Notes: generated by a model from the letters alone, not told the origin. A DNA stretch of 21,085 nt from Bacteriovoracaceae bacterium UBA4096 (GCA_002381945.1 DFXY01000044.1:1-21085), one strand, 5' to 3'. Positions 6,909-14,415 are shown, counted from the stretch's first letter. Numbers and translations are program-made.

Positions 6909-7762
6909 GATTGGCCTCCAAGCAGGGCATACTCGATTTTTATCTTACTGGTCTCGAAGTCATAAAGACTTTCCAGAGTCCTTGGCAGTTTGGTTAGTGA
7001 CACCAGAATTCCGCTCAATATGATCTCTGCCGAGACAAGTTGACCAATTGATAGTTGATGTTTTTGAATAAAATAGATTCCGCTTCCCAGGAGCAGGAGC
7101 TGACTTACGACAAAAACGGTACCCACCAGAATCTTATTCCTTTTGATGAAGTAAAAATGCTTGTCCCGCACTTCGAGGAATAATTCAAGGTCCTCCTCAC
7201 ACAGCGACCTCTGGTCTTGCTTCTTATAAAAAAGCCGGTATTTTTCATTGGATTCTTCGACAGATGTTCGAACCGCTTCCTCCCAGGAAAAGAATAGAAA
7301 AAAAATACTTCCTCCCAACACTAATAGCAGAGTGATGAAGAAGGGATGAAAAGAAATAATCAACAGCAATCCAAAAAAGAGAAGTAATGCGAGCTCCACT
7401 AAATGAGTAAAAGAGGCACTGAAGCTCTTCATGAGCAGAATAATTTCAAAAAAATAGGGGGCCTTGCCACGCTCAGGGTTATACCAACGGCGGGCCTCTA
7501 GAACAAAAATCTCCCGCTGAATAAACTCATTTAGCAGCACCTGTGTATATTTCAGAATCTGGGCGACAATGAGGGCAATACCGACGATAACACTGAAAGT
7601 AAGGGTGTTCACCATGATTCCAGAGATGGCCAGATGATTTACTAGGAACTGAGTCGCCATCGGCACAATAAGGGAAGATATTCCATATAAAATGGCGAAG
7701 ATAATATACTTCTTCTTAAGCTTAATTGTCTTGAGGGTTTCCATTAGCTTTATGTGAATCAA
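6905..7762 (-). CDS. ABC exporter transmembrane domain protein lacking an ATPase domain
   Basis: The protein resembles the six-helix domain of type-1 (HlyB/MsbA-like) ABC exporters. Hydrophobic segments fall near residues 20-40, 50-75, 115-135, 135-155, 215-235 and 240-265, with the long cytoplasmic loops in between. It ends at the end of helix 6 plus a short linker (KIKIEYALLGGQS). No Walker A, ABC signature or Walker B exists here or in the operon, so the ATPase must come from another locus or the protein works without one. Start choice: GGGAGGG (7766-7772) would lie inside the ORF if it began at TTG 7774, so TTG 7762 was preferred; ATG 7744 is also possible. It is first in an operon with HlyD- and TolC-like genes and starts the ATGA overlap chain. 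Confidence 0.8.
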   Translation of the reverse strand: MIHIKLMETLKTIKLKKKYIIFAILYGISSLIVPMATQFLVNHLAISGIMVNTLTFSVIVGIALIVAQILKYTQVLLNEFIQREIFVLEARRWYNPERGKAPYFFEIILLMKSFSASFTHLVELALLLFFGLLLIISFHPFFITLLLVLGGSIFFLFFSWEEAVRTSVEESNEKYRLFYKKQDQRSLCEEDLELFLEVRDKHFYFIKRNKILVGTVFVVSQLLLLGSGIYFIQKHQLSIGQLVSAEIILSGILVSLTKLPRTLESLYDFETSKIKIEYALLGGQS

Positions 7763-7782
7763 CTTCCCTCCCAAAAGGACTT

Positions 7783-7811
7783 AATCTATTCACCGTCTTT
7801 TAGATTGACCA
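7783..7811 (-). promoter_or_regulatory. Possible promoter of the export operon
   Basis: On the minus strand, TGGTCA (7806-7811), 17-nt spacer, then TAGATT (7783-7788), each 4 of 6 to consensus. The predicted start near 7776 would place GGGAGGG at the very 5' end of the mRNA and fits translation from TTG 7762. Moderate to weak. Confidence 0.3.
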
Positions 7812-7831
7812 GTTAAGATAAACTTGAGCTT

Positions 7832-7860
7832 TTCTGCTTTTTACACAGCGTTCTGCTTTT
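7832..7860 (+). repeat. 10-nt direct repeat in the divergent intergenic region
   Basis: TTCTGCTTTT occurs at 7832-7841 and again at 7851-7860, 19 nt apart start to start, close to two helical turns. It lies between the export operon and the lipoprotein-regulator operon, upstream of both, and could be a pair of protein-binding sites. Confidence 0.4.
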
Positions 7861-7867
7861 GCCATCA

Positions 7868-7879
7868 CTTTCCGGAAAG
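7868..7879. promoter_or_regulatory. 12-bp perfect palindrome, candidate operator
   Basis: CTTTCCGGAAAG is a perfect dyad in an otherwise AT-rich 298-nt gap between divergent operons. There is no T-run and no gene end nearby, so it is not a terminator. It is a plausible binding site for a dimeric regulator, perhaps the one encoded at 8640. The rest of the gap (about 7890-8020) is strongly AT-rich with many overlapping -10-like sequences and no single convincing promoter. Confidence 0.35.
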
Positions 7880-8023
7880 GTATTTGTTTACAAAAAAAGC
7901 ATCTATTGTTTAATTTTTAATTGTAACATAATGTAATTTAAAGTTTTAACCGATAGAATGTTTACCTAATATGTTAATATAGTTGATTGTCATGCGCAGG
8001 TAATCGATAATCATCCATGTAAC

Positions 8024-8042
8024 AAACCTCATAACGGGGTTT
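8024..8042 (+). promoter_or_regulatory. Hairpin in the 5' leader of the lipoprotein operon
   Basis: AAACCTC and GGGGTTT pair (7 bp with one T-G) around the loop ATAAC. The hairpin ends 6 nt before the GGGGAG ribosome site (8049-8054) of the first lipoprotein gene. It has no following T-run. It may affect mRNA stability or ribosome access. Confidence 0.3.
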
Positions 8043-8060
8043 GAAACTGGGGAGTTAATC

Positions 8061-8630
8061 ATGGTACGTCAATTCGCAATTCTCTTCGCCTTTTTGACTT
8101 TATGTAGCTGTCAGTCTTCCAAAGACAGTCCTGTCAGCGCTTCTGGAGCTCAGCCTGTCAGTGTCAGTATGGGAAGCTATACAACAGCGGGGCTTACAGA
8201 TTTTTTCATTCCTAAGGCCTATGCGGCGGTTACTGATTTAAAATTATGTTTCAAGAGATTACGTTTTAAAAGAAGCATTACTGATATCGATGATCCACTG
8301 GTAGATGAAAATGTTGATCTTCAACTAGGTGAAGTGACCATTTCATCAACTGGAACAACTCTATCGGTGGTTAATGTTCCGGCCGATACGTATTACAGGA
8401 TTGAATTTGATTTAGAGCCAAGCTGTGCTGGCAAAAGTCTGACAATGAGTAACGATTTCGGAGTCTACTCGTCTGCAGAGAATATAAAGATTAAGTTTGA
8501 AGGTGTTTTTGTGGTGGATGGAACTGAATCATTGGTGCTTGGGGTGCAGGATATTCTTAATGCTGCTAATGCGTACAATGGTGTAGGTCCAGTCAGGGAC
8601 GCTTTTGAATCAGTAACAGGTAATTTCTAA
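8061..8630 (+). CDS. Lipoprotein, paralogue of the protein at 9452
   Basis: The lipobox LCSC places the lipidated Cys at 17; Gln follows, so outer-membrane sorting is likely. A Ser-rich linker leads to FFIPKAYAAV and then a compact domain starting LKLCFKRLRFK, with NVPADTYYRIEFDLEPSC in the middle and IKFEGVFVV later. Two cysteines (in KLCFK and EPSC) are shared with the paralogue and may form a disulfide. The central element 'VPxxxYxRIEFDLE' resembles the strand pattern of DUF4382-type domains, but this is a weak similarity from memory. GGGGAG lies 6 nt before the ATG. It is the first gene of a three-gene operon, followed after 9 nt by the regulator. Function unknown. Confidence 0.8.
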   Translation: MVRQFAILFAFLTLCSCQSSKDSPVSASGAQPVSVSMGSYTTAGLTDFFIPKAYAAVTDLKLCFKRLRFKRSITDIDDPLVDENVDLQLGEVTISSTGTTLSVVNVPADTYYRIEFDLEPSCAGKSLTMSNDFGVYSSAENIKIKFEGVFVVDGTESLVLGVQDILNAANAYNGVGPVRDAFESVTGNF

Positions 8631-8639
8631 GGATTAAGT

Positions 8640-9455
8640 ATGAATCGGCCAAGTAAACCAGATGTGTACAATTATAGGCAGTCACACATTTACCTGGCCG
8701 ATCTTGTCAGATGGTATAAAGAACAGGGGTGCTCGATGAGAAATTTAGCAAAAAGATTAAATGTCTCTCCCGCACTCCTGTCATTAGTGGCAAAAGGCAA
8801 AAGGCCACTAACTGAAGAGAATGTTGATATCTGGGCCCCTACCTTTAAATGGAACGCTCAGGAAGTATCATGGCTCAAGCAGTTGGTTCTTCTAGAGCAC
8901 TCTTCAGTTGAGCAGAAGGAAGAGGCGATGGAGACTCTCTCACGCTTCAAAACCTATAAAGAAAATTCTTCCGAAGAAGTTCTAACCTTCAAATATTTAA
9001 AAAAGTGGTGGAATGTAGCTATACGAGAAATGAGTGAGCTCCCGGATTTCCAGGAAGAAGAAGGCTGGATTCAGGAGAGACTTCTATTTAGCGTCTCAAT
9101 CGCAGAAATCAGAAAGTCACTAAAGTTTCTTAACAAACATAAGCTACTCTCAAAGTATGGCAATTTTCGACGTCTAAACTGTCAGGGAGACATCTATAAG
9201 CTTTCTCTTTCCACATTTCATAACCAAATGTTGGATAAAGCAGTTGAGTCTATTTATAAAGTTTCTTCGGAAGATCGATATATTTTAGGTCAGTCCTTGG
9301 CCATTAATGCTGCCCGATTCCCGGAAGCCAGAGCGATTCTGGAAGAAGCTTTGGAGAAAATAGTAAAAATCGGGGAGGAGGAACCTCATCCCACAGATGT
9401 GTATCATTTTTCTTTCCTTGGCTTTCCCCTGACACTAAAGAAGGATAAAGTATGA
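8640..9455 (+). CDS. TIGR02147/DUF4423-family putative regulator
   Basis: This 271-aa cytoplasmic protein resembles the TIGR02147 family known mainly from Fibrobacter and Bdellovibrio-like bacteria, often beside genes for exported proteins. The N-terminal region, about 8-75, has the family opening (YRQSHIYLADLVRWYKEQ) and a helix-turn-helix (SMRNLAKRLNVSPALLSLVA). The middle has the DUF4423 pattern: FKYLKKWWNVAIREM, then IAEIRKSLKFLNKHKLLSKYG. The last third is helical with GQSLAINAARFPEARAILEEALEKI. AAGGA sits 6 nt before the ATG and overlaps the stop of the upstream lipoprotein gene. It shares ATGA with the next gene. Both flanking genes encode related lipoproteins, so it probably controls their expression; that role is inferred. 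Confidence 0.8.
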   Translation: MNRPSKPDVYNYRQSHIYLADLVRWYKEQGCSMRNLAKRLNVSPALLSLVAKGKRPLTEENVDIWAPTFKWNAQEVSWLKQLVLLEHSSVEQKEEAMETLSRFKTYKENSSEEVLTFKYLKKWWNVAIREMSELPDFQEEEGWIQERLLFSVSIAEIRKSLKFLNKHKLLSKYGNFRRLNCQGDIYKLSLSTFHNQMLDKAVESIYKVSSEDRYILGQSLAINAARFPEARAILEEALEKIVKIGEEEPHPTDVYHFSFLGFPLTLKKDKV

Positions 9456-10024
9456 AAATGATTAATACGTTGTTACTTACATTCCTTTTAGTTATGGGTG
9501 GTTGTGGTGGAGGGACTACGACTGGAAATCCAGTGACTCCTGTTGAACTTAGAATGGAGGATAAGCAACCTTTTGCCTGGATCAAAAAGAGTTTGGATGC
9601 TCTTATTCCTCCGGCCTATGCTGCTGTCGGAAATGTGAAATTTTGTTTTAAGCGTTTAAGGATGAAACCTGATTCTTCAACTGAGGGGAGCAATTTAGAT
9701 CTTACATTAGGAGAAATGGCAATTAATCCCGCTGGTACAAATCTCCTCACGATCTCTGTTCCTCCTGGAGTGTATCAAAGAATTGAGTTTGATCTGGAAA
9801 ATGACTGTGACGGTACGGCCGGTAAACCAAGTGTATCTTTCAGCAATAATAATGGGAGTTTCTCAACTGTAGATCATACCACCATTAAGTTTGATGGTTT
9901 GTATGAAGTCAGTTCGGCCGGGACTTTAACTCTTGATATCGATAAGCTCTTTGATGCTTTGGAACTGGTTACGGCCGATGGTCAAATTAAAACCGCCCTG
10001 GAAGCTGCGTCTGGGGACTTTTAA
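9452..10024 (+). CDS. Lipoprotein, paralogue of the protein at 8061
   Basis: The lipobox MGGC gives lipidated Cys18, followed by a Gly/Thr-rich linker (GGGTTTGNPV) common in lipoproteins of these bacteria. After the linker comes IPPAYAAV and the domain VKFCFKRLRMK ... SVPPGVYQRIEFDLENDC ... IKFDGLYEV ... ALEAASGDF. It aligns along its length with the 8061 product (IPxAYAAV, CFKRLR.K, YxRIEFDLE, IKFxG, final G(N/D)F), with conserved Cys positions. AAGGATAAAGT precedes the ATG, nearly the same 14-nt junction as at 8640. The ATGA overlap with the regulator implies coupled translation. It ends 2 nt from the convergent roxA. Function unknown. Confidence 0.82.
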   Translation: MKMINTLLLTFLLVMGGCGGGTTTGNPVTPVELRMEDKQPFAWIKKSLDALIPPAYAAVGNVKFCFKRLRMKPDSSTEGSNLDLTLGEMAINPAGTNLLTISVPPGVYQRIEFDLENDCDGTAGKPSVSFSNNNGSFSTVDHTTIKFDGLYEVSSAGTLTLDIDKLFDALELVTADGQIKTALEAASGDF

Positions 10025-10026
10025 CC

Positions 10027-11169
10027 TTACTCAATTTCTCGATAGAAAAGACCCATGCTGAAACCTTTAATGAAGATCTCTTGTAGGGCCATGATCTTTA
10101 AATGTTCAGGTCTGATCTTAAAGGGTTCTAACGGTGATTTTTCAAAATAGTCGCATATAATTTTATATTCGGCGGTTTTCAATAGGAACATATTTTGATT
10201 GATCGAAATTCGGTATTGGCCTTTACTCATTTTCATTGAGGCCAGTCGTGCCCAGGCATCTCGCTTGAGAAAGGTCTTTTTAAGAATTTTTAAGATCTCT
10301 TTATCACTAAGTTCCTCGTCGGGATAAGACTCGTTTTTAGGTCTGGTGAGAAATTTCTGTAGAGAGTATTCGAATTTCTTACGATCGGAAAATAGGGTCG
10401 TGATGTCTTGAAAAATATCGTCCCTGACTTTCTTGGAGATTAAAAAAGTATCTGACGATACTGCCTTGCGATCGACTGAATAGCTTTCTTTTTTGAGTTC
10501 AGTCATTAAATCCATGGCAAAATTAACTATCAATTCATTATAGCGAACGGATTTTAGGCCCAGGGAGTAAGAGATACTGTCTTCCAGGCTGATGCCATGA
10601 TGGGCAACATTGGGTGGAATATAAATCATGTCACCAGGTTCTAGGATCCATTCAATCTCTGGATCAAACTGCTTCAGCAGCCTGATGTCCAAATCAGGCC
10701 AATATCCACGTTTGGGATTTTCTTCCAAAAGCCAGCGTCTTTTCCCCTTGCCTTGAATGATAAAAACGGAATAATCATCTATATGAGCGCCTACGGAAGC
10801 TCCCTTCTTAGATACGGTTGCCATAATGTCATCAAAGTTCCATTGAGGCAGAAAGTTAATTCTTTTTTTTAACTGCTGAAAATCTTCATTCACTGTTTCG
10901 AGATTGTGACAAATGAGTGTCCAAAGGGTCTTCTGGTTAAAATCGCTCTTTTTAAAAGGGCCTTCTTTTGCTTGCCAGGGATAATCGCCACCTGTCTCTA
11001 TGACCATGCGGGTTTCATGATCATCTTCAAGAGCCATTTCCAGGAAATCCTTGATTGTGCCGAAGTCTTTTATCTCAGGTAATGCCTGTTTGAATAAACA
11101 GGGTTTTTTATTCCAGTAGTGCTTTAGGAAAAAGTCTTTAGTCATCCCGCTAAAAAATAAATTCTTCAT
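10027..11169 (-). CDS. roxA: RoxA-type ribosomal oxygenase (JmjC/cupin 2OG-Fe(II) hydroxylase)
   Basis: This protein resembles E. coli YcfD/RoxA, which hydroxylates an arginine of ribosomal protein L16 using Fe(II), O2 and 2-oxoglutarate. Its length, 380 aa, is close to YcfD. The iron triad is visible: His129-x-Asp131 in GAHIDDYSVF and His190 in IPPNVAHHG. GKGKRRW (about 140-146) supplies the Arg expected to bind 2-oxoglutarate. The N-terminal FFLKHYWNKKPCLFKQAL is the family start, and a C-terminal helical region follows the double-stranded beta-helix (beyond about 205). No good Shine-Dalgarno site is present; TATAAG lies 5 nt upstream of the ATG. Its stop is 2 nt from the convergent lipoprotein gene. 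The substrate (L16 versus another protein) is inferred from the family. Confidence 0.85.
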   Translation of the reverse strand: MKNLFFSGMTKDFFLKHYWNKKPCLFKQALPEIKDFGTIKDFLEMALEDDHETRMVIETGGDYPWQAKEGPFKKSDFNQKTLWTLICHNLETVNEDFQQLKKRINFLPQWNFDDIMATVSKKGASVGAHIDDYSVFIIQGKGKRRWLLEENPKRGYWPDLDIRLLKQFDPEIEWILEPGDMIYIPPNVAHHGISLEDSISYSLGLKSVRYNELIVNFAMDLMTELKKESYSVDRKAVSSDTFLISKKVRDDIFQDITTLFSDRKKFEYSLQKFLTRPKNESYPDEELSDKEILKILKKTFLKRDAWARLASMKMSKGQYRISINQNMFLLKTAEYKIICDYFEKSPLEPFKIRPEHLKIMALQEIFIKGFSMGLFYREIE

Positions 11170-11174
11170 TCCTA

Positions 11175-11180
11175 CTTATA
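11175..11180 (-). promoter_or_regulatory. Candidate -10 element of roxA
   Basis: On the minus strand TATAAG ends 5 nt before the ATG at 11169. No good -35 is seen at 17 or 18 nt. AGGA lies in the gap but touches the ATG, too close for a normal ribosome site. It fits a leaderless start, with modest support. Confidence 0.3.
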
Positions 11181-11251
11181 GCTTAATGTCTTCGGATGAA
11201 AAAGCAGTGGCGTAAGTGATATTAGTCAGAAAAAATGCCTGTTTAAAGTGG

Positions 11252-11285
11252 AAGCTAGAAGCCCTATGAAAAGGACTTCCAGCTT
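11252..11285. terminator. Imperfect hairpin between the secreted orphan and roxA
   Basis: AAGCT-A-GAAG (11252-11261) pairs with CTTC-C-AGCTT (11276-11285), and the loop contains a further CCT/AGG pairing. It starts 16 nt past the stop of the 11301-11930 gene on the minus strand. The expected T-run does not follow directly (ACTTTAAAC, then a T-run about 15 nt later), so intrinsic termination is only possible. Confidence 0.3.
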
Positions 11286-11300
11286 ATGGTGTCTATTTAA

Positions 11301-11930
11301 TTACTGTATGCTTGCAGATCCTTTTACTTTTTTCTTCAAATATTCATTCACTGCGCTCTTTTGAAGTTCTGATTCATTCACAATGGATGAACTCATTTGT
11401 TCACACGATAATAGAACCGGAAGAAGCTTGCGTCCTCCATCAACATCTGCCACATTGGCATGAATCCAGCCATGAACTTTTCCGCTATACTCACCCGAAA
11501 TGGCAAAGCGGTACTTTGAATTACCGTTGGAAAATTCAATATGAGTTGTATTTCCGGATTTAGAGATATGATATCGGATGGATTCTTTGGTTTGAAACTC
11601 AACTAAATCCAGTTCTTTTTCCTCATGAAGCTTAGTTGCCCGTTCATCACCTTCAATAAGGTAAATACTATTTTTATCCTGTTTATTGGTTCCTGGAAAA
11701 AGAACGACTTTATTTAAAGGCAGATTATCTTCGATAACCTGACCGTCCGAGATCTCTTTACTGAGTAGAAATTGTGATTCTCTAAGGTCTTTTTGCTTAC
11801 AAAAGAGACCCACTCCTAAAGGACATTTAACTGTATTCTCGGTAATCTTAATGTCACATTGGACATGTTGGTTAGCAAAAGCGGATATTGAAAATAAGGC
11901 AAGTGAGGCCGTGATAAATAAGTGTTTCAT
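11301..11930 (-). CDS. Secreted protein of unknown function, 209 aa
   Basis: A clear Sec signal peptide (MKHLFITASLALFSISAFA, cleaved before Asn20) implies export to the periplasm or beyond. The mature part has four cysteines (25, 36, 44 and one in LLSCEQM), suggesting disulfides, and alternates short charged and hydrophobic stretches as in beta-rich proteins (SIRYHISKSGNTTHIEFSNG, then YRFAISGEYSGKVHGWIHA). The C-terminus is Lys/Ser-rich. AGGGGA stands 6 nt upstream of the ATG, a good ribosome site. It is a separate transcription unit from roxA, with 131 nt and a hairpin in between. No family recognised. Confidence 0.8.
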   Translation of the reverse strand: MKHLFITASLALFSISAFANQHVQCDIKITENTVKCPLGVGLFCKQKDLRESQFLLSKEISDGQVIEDNLPLNKVVLFPGTNKQDKNSIYLIEGDERATKLHEEKELDLVEFQTKESIRYHISKSGNTTHIEFSNGNSKYRFAISGEYSGKVHGWIHANVADVDGGRKLLPVLLSCEQMSSSIVNESELQKSAVNEYLKKKVKGSASIQ

Positions 11931-12044
11931 TTGTATTCCCCTTGATTTCCTTCTTATTAAGCAAATCCTATGCCGACTTTTACACGAGGAATCCAGTACT
12001 TTGAGGTCATAGGGCGTAAAGCAATTACCTTGTCCGTCTAGTTT

Positions 12045-12905
12045 CTAGACAGAAGCCTTTTCTTTATTGGCCCCTAAAATACAAATGGCCACGCACCCCG
12101 CGATGATCCAGGTGGGCCACAAGACGTGTTCACCTAGGAGTAGAATTGAGGCGAGTAGGGTCAGAAATGGTTGCATCAGTTGAACCAAGGCCATCTTTTC
12201 CATGGGACCTTTTGCCAGGACTTTAAACCATAAAAACATACCAGTGGACTGACTAATTAAGGCGAGATAGCCCATGGAAATCCAGGCCGCAGAACTCCAT
12301 TCAGACAGCACCACCTTGGAGCCGGGCAAATAAAATAAAGCAAAAGTCAGAGTGACGGGGAGAGTGCATAGAATCGCCCAGGTCATGACTCTTTTACCTC
12401 CATAGCTTCTACTTAGTCGTCCTCCTTCGACATATCCCAAGGCGGCCGAGAAAACTGCTAGAATGAGAAGTAGGTCTCCCAGGAGAAGTTTGTTGATGCT
12501 CATTGAAAAAAAGAAACCAAAACTGAGTAAAGTGCCTGCCATGGCATAGAGCCAAAATTTATTTCCTGGCCTAGTGCCATCTCTTAAGACGGAATAAGCT
12601 GCGGTGGCAATTGGCATGGCCGCTAAGGCCACTGCCGCATGACCTGAGGGAACTTCCCTCATAGCAAATGCAGTTAAGCTAGAAAAACCCAAAACAGAGC
12701 CCAGGGCGGTTGAGATGAGCCCTATCCATGCTTTTCTGGGTGGTAGCCAGCCATCGATAAGGGCGACGATTAGACAGATTAAACTCGCTCCCAGTAATCG
12801 AGTAAGAATTAAAAATTCTGGTGGCGCTTCCATCGCCGCAATTCTGGTGAATGGAACTGTTAAGCTAAAGAGGATAATGCAAAATGCTGCCGCCAGGATA
12901 TTCAT
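12045..12905 (-). CDS. EamA/DMT-superfamily transporter
   Basis: This is an inner-membrane transporter of the drug/metabolite (RhaT/EamA) superfamily: 286 aa with about ten hydrophobic helices in two EamA halves. The first half contains FSLTVPFTRIAAMEAPPEFL and FSSLTAFAMREVPSGHAAVA; the second contains ISQSTGMFLWFKVLAKGPME, VQLMQPFLTLLASILLLGE and a closing helix. Such proteins usually export amino acids, purines or similar small metabolites; the substrate cannot be read from sequence. There is no Shine-Dalgarno site. TAAGAT lies 6 nt before the ATG, and a palindromic operator overlaps it. It is divergent from a MocR-type regulator with 72 nt between them, the usual arrangement of a regulator and its target transporter. 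Confidence 0.87.
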   Translation of the reverse strand: MNILAAAFCIILFSLTVPFTRIAAMEAPPEFLILTRLLGASLICLIVALIDGWLPPRKAWIGLISTALGSVLGFSSLTAFAMREVPSGHAAVALAAMPIATAAYSVLRDGTRPGNKFWLYAMAGTLLSFGFFFSMSINKLLLGDLLLILAVFSAALGYVEGGRLSRSYGGKRVMTWAILCTLPVTLTFALFYLPGSKVVLSEWSSAAWISMGYLALISQSTGMFLWFKVLAKGPMEKMALVQLMQPFLTLLASILLLGEHVLWPTWIIAGCVAICILGANKEKASV

Positions 12906-12908
12906 GCT

Positions 12909-12937
12909 TTGATCTTAAGTGAGAACTCACTTACAAT
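12909..12937 (+). promoter_or_regulatory. Promoter of the MocR gene
   Basis: TTGATC (12909-12914), exactly 17 nt, TACAAT (12932-12937). The spacer is almost filled by the palindrome at 12916-12933, so a bound dimer would block RNA polymerase. The predicted start near 12944 leaves a leader of about 34 nt with no clear Shine-Dalgarno site. Confidence 0.5.
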
Positions 12938-12961
12938 ACAGATACAGATTTTATGAGTTCT
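12916..12961. promoter_or_regulatory. Dyad operator plus a third half-site in the EamA-MocR intergenic region
   Basis: TAAGTGAG-AA-CTCACTTA (12916-12933) is a perfect 8-bp inverted repeat with a 2-nt spacer. The inner AGAACTCA (12922-12929) recurs inverted as TGAGTTCT at 12954-12961, 32 nt away start to start, about three helical turns. The dyad overlaps the -10 of the leftward transporter promoter and fills the spacer of the rightward promoter. This fits autoregulation and control of the transporter by the MocR protein. Confidence 0.55.
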
Positions 12962-12977
12962 AACCAGTACAGAATGT

Positions 12978-14408
12978 ATGACTATCTATGAAGAATTAGC
13001 AGACTCCATTGAGGAACGAATCCGAAAAGGTTTGATTCTGGCCGGACAAAAACTTCCTTCCGTCAGGGAACTTAGCCTGAAAGAAGAAGTGAGTGCCTCC
13101 TCTGTTGTTGAGGCCTATGAATTACTCAGAAGCAGGGGATTGATTGAATCTAGAAATCGATCAGGTTTCTATGTGTCTTTCATTCAAACTGCCCGACTGG
13201 AAATTCCTAAGAAAAATGCTTCGTTTATTCCCGCATCCAATAATATAAATCCTGATGAACTGATCAAGGCCTTAAGACTTGCAACTTATAATCCTAAGAT
13301 CTTCCCCTTTGGAGCAGCTTCCCCTTTGCCTGATTTTTTTCCCAATAAAGCAATGAATCGTACCATTCATAAAGTCTTAAGTGAGGAACCGGGTCTAATT
13401 AGTGAGTACCGTTTCCCTCCAGGCTCTCTGGAGTTAAGGGATCAGATCGTTTCAAGATACAGAAAGTTTGGTGTGAAAGTGCCAGTGGAGTCGGTTGTCA
13501 CTACCGCTGGAGCAATTGAGGGGATAGGTCTTGCTTTAAAAGTTGTAACTAAACCCGGCGATGTGGTTGGTATCGAGAGCCCATGCTACTTTGGCATCAT
13601 TCAACTTGTTCGATCTCTAGGTTTAAAGATTCTAGAGATCCCTATCGGGCCTGATGTTGGCCTGACTCCTTCTTCTGTCCGAGCAGCAATTTCTAAAACA
13701 GCGGGGAAACTCAAAGCGATTGTAACGGTTTCAAATTTTTCAAATCCTTTGGGCTCTTTGGTTCCAAATACTGCCAAAGAAGAAATTGTCTCAATTGCGA
13801 GCAAATCAAATGTCGTAATTATTGAAGATGATATCTATGGAGACCTGTATTTCGAAGGAACAAGACCTAGACCTTATATAAGCTTTGATAAGAGTGATTC
13901 AGTTATTATGTGTGGTTCATTTGCCAAAACCATAAGCCCTGCCCTAAGAGTGGGTTATGTTTTTTCAAAAAAATATTCTTCTGAAATCGCTTTTCAAAAA
14001 TCGGCCAGTACTTCTGCCGTTTCGGCCTTAGGTGAAGATACACTTGCTTTATTCCTCTCTAGCGACCTTTATGAAAAACACCTGCGTTTTTTAAGAACTT
14101 CTTATAAAACTCTTATTGCTCAATATTCAACGGCCATTCTGGCGAGTTTCCCTTTGGGAACCAAAATCAGTCAACCTCAAGGAGGGTTTGTATTATGGGT
14201 TCAGCTGCCAGATGGCATTGATTCAAGGGATGTGCAGAGGATGGCGCTTCAGCAATCGATTAGCGTGGCCCCCGGGACTATTTTTTCAGCAAGTGATAAA
14301 GATTATGTCAACTTCATGAGGATGAACTGTGCCATTCCATGGACAGGACAATCGCAGAAGGCGATTAATTCTTTGGGTTTAATCGTTTCATCTTATCTTA
14401 GAAAATGA
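12978..14408 (+). CDS. MocR-family transcriptional regulator (GntR HTH plus aminotransferase domain)
   Basis: This is a PLP-dependent transcription factor of 476 aa. The N-terminal GntR-type winged helix covers about 1-68 (GQKLPSVRELSLKEEVSASS, then LIESRNRSGFYVS). A fold-type-I aminotransferase domain follows from about 90 to the end. PLP residues are recognisable: Asn256 in SNFSNPLG, EDDIYGD (283-289) with the ring-nitrogen Asp and a Tyr, Lys317 in GSFAKTISPALRVGY, and the substrate-binding Arg in NFMRMN. All are intact, so it should bind PLP and respond to an amino compound. Relatives regulate vitamin B6, GABA or transporter genes. The divergent EamA transporter and the dyad between them are the likely target. 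The effector is unknown. Confidence 0.92.
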   Translation: MTIYEELADSIEERIRKGLILAGQKLPSVRELSLKEEVSASSVVEAYELLRSRGLIESRNRSGFYVSFIQTARLEIPKKNASFIPASNNINPDELIKALRLATYNPKIFPFGAASPLPDFFPNKAMNRTIHKVLSEEPGLISEYRFPPGSLELRDQIVSRYRKFGVKVPVESVVTTAGAIEGIGLALKVVTKPGDVVGIESPCYFGIIQLVRSLGLKILEIPIGPDVGLTPSSVRAAISKTAGKLKAIVTVSNFSNPLGSLVPNTAKEEIVSIASKSNVVIIEDDIYGDLYFEGTRPRPYISFDKSDSVIMCGSFAKTISPALRVGYVFSKKYSSEIAFQKSASTSAVSALGEDTLALFLSSDLYEKHLRFLRTSYKTLIAQYSTAILASFPLGTKISQPQGGFVLWVQLPDGIDSRDVQRMALQQSISVAPGTIFSASDKDYVNFMRMNCAIPWTGQSQKAINSLGLIVSSYLRK

Positions 14409-14415
14409 CGTCTAT

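Noticed and set aside
12036..12050. GTCTAG-TTT-CTAGAC hairpin at the EamA stop codon as a terminator
   Set aside because: Only six base pairs with low stability and no T-run on either strand; it overlaps the stop codon itself.
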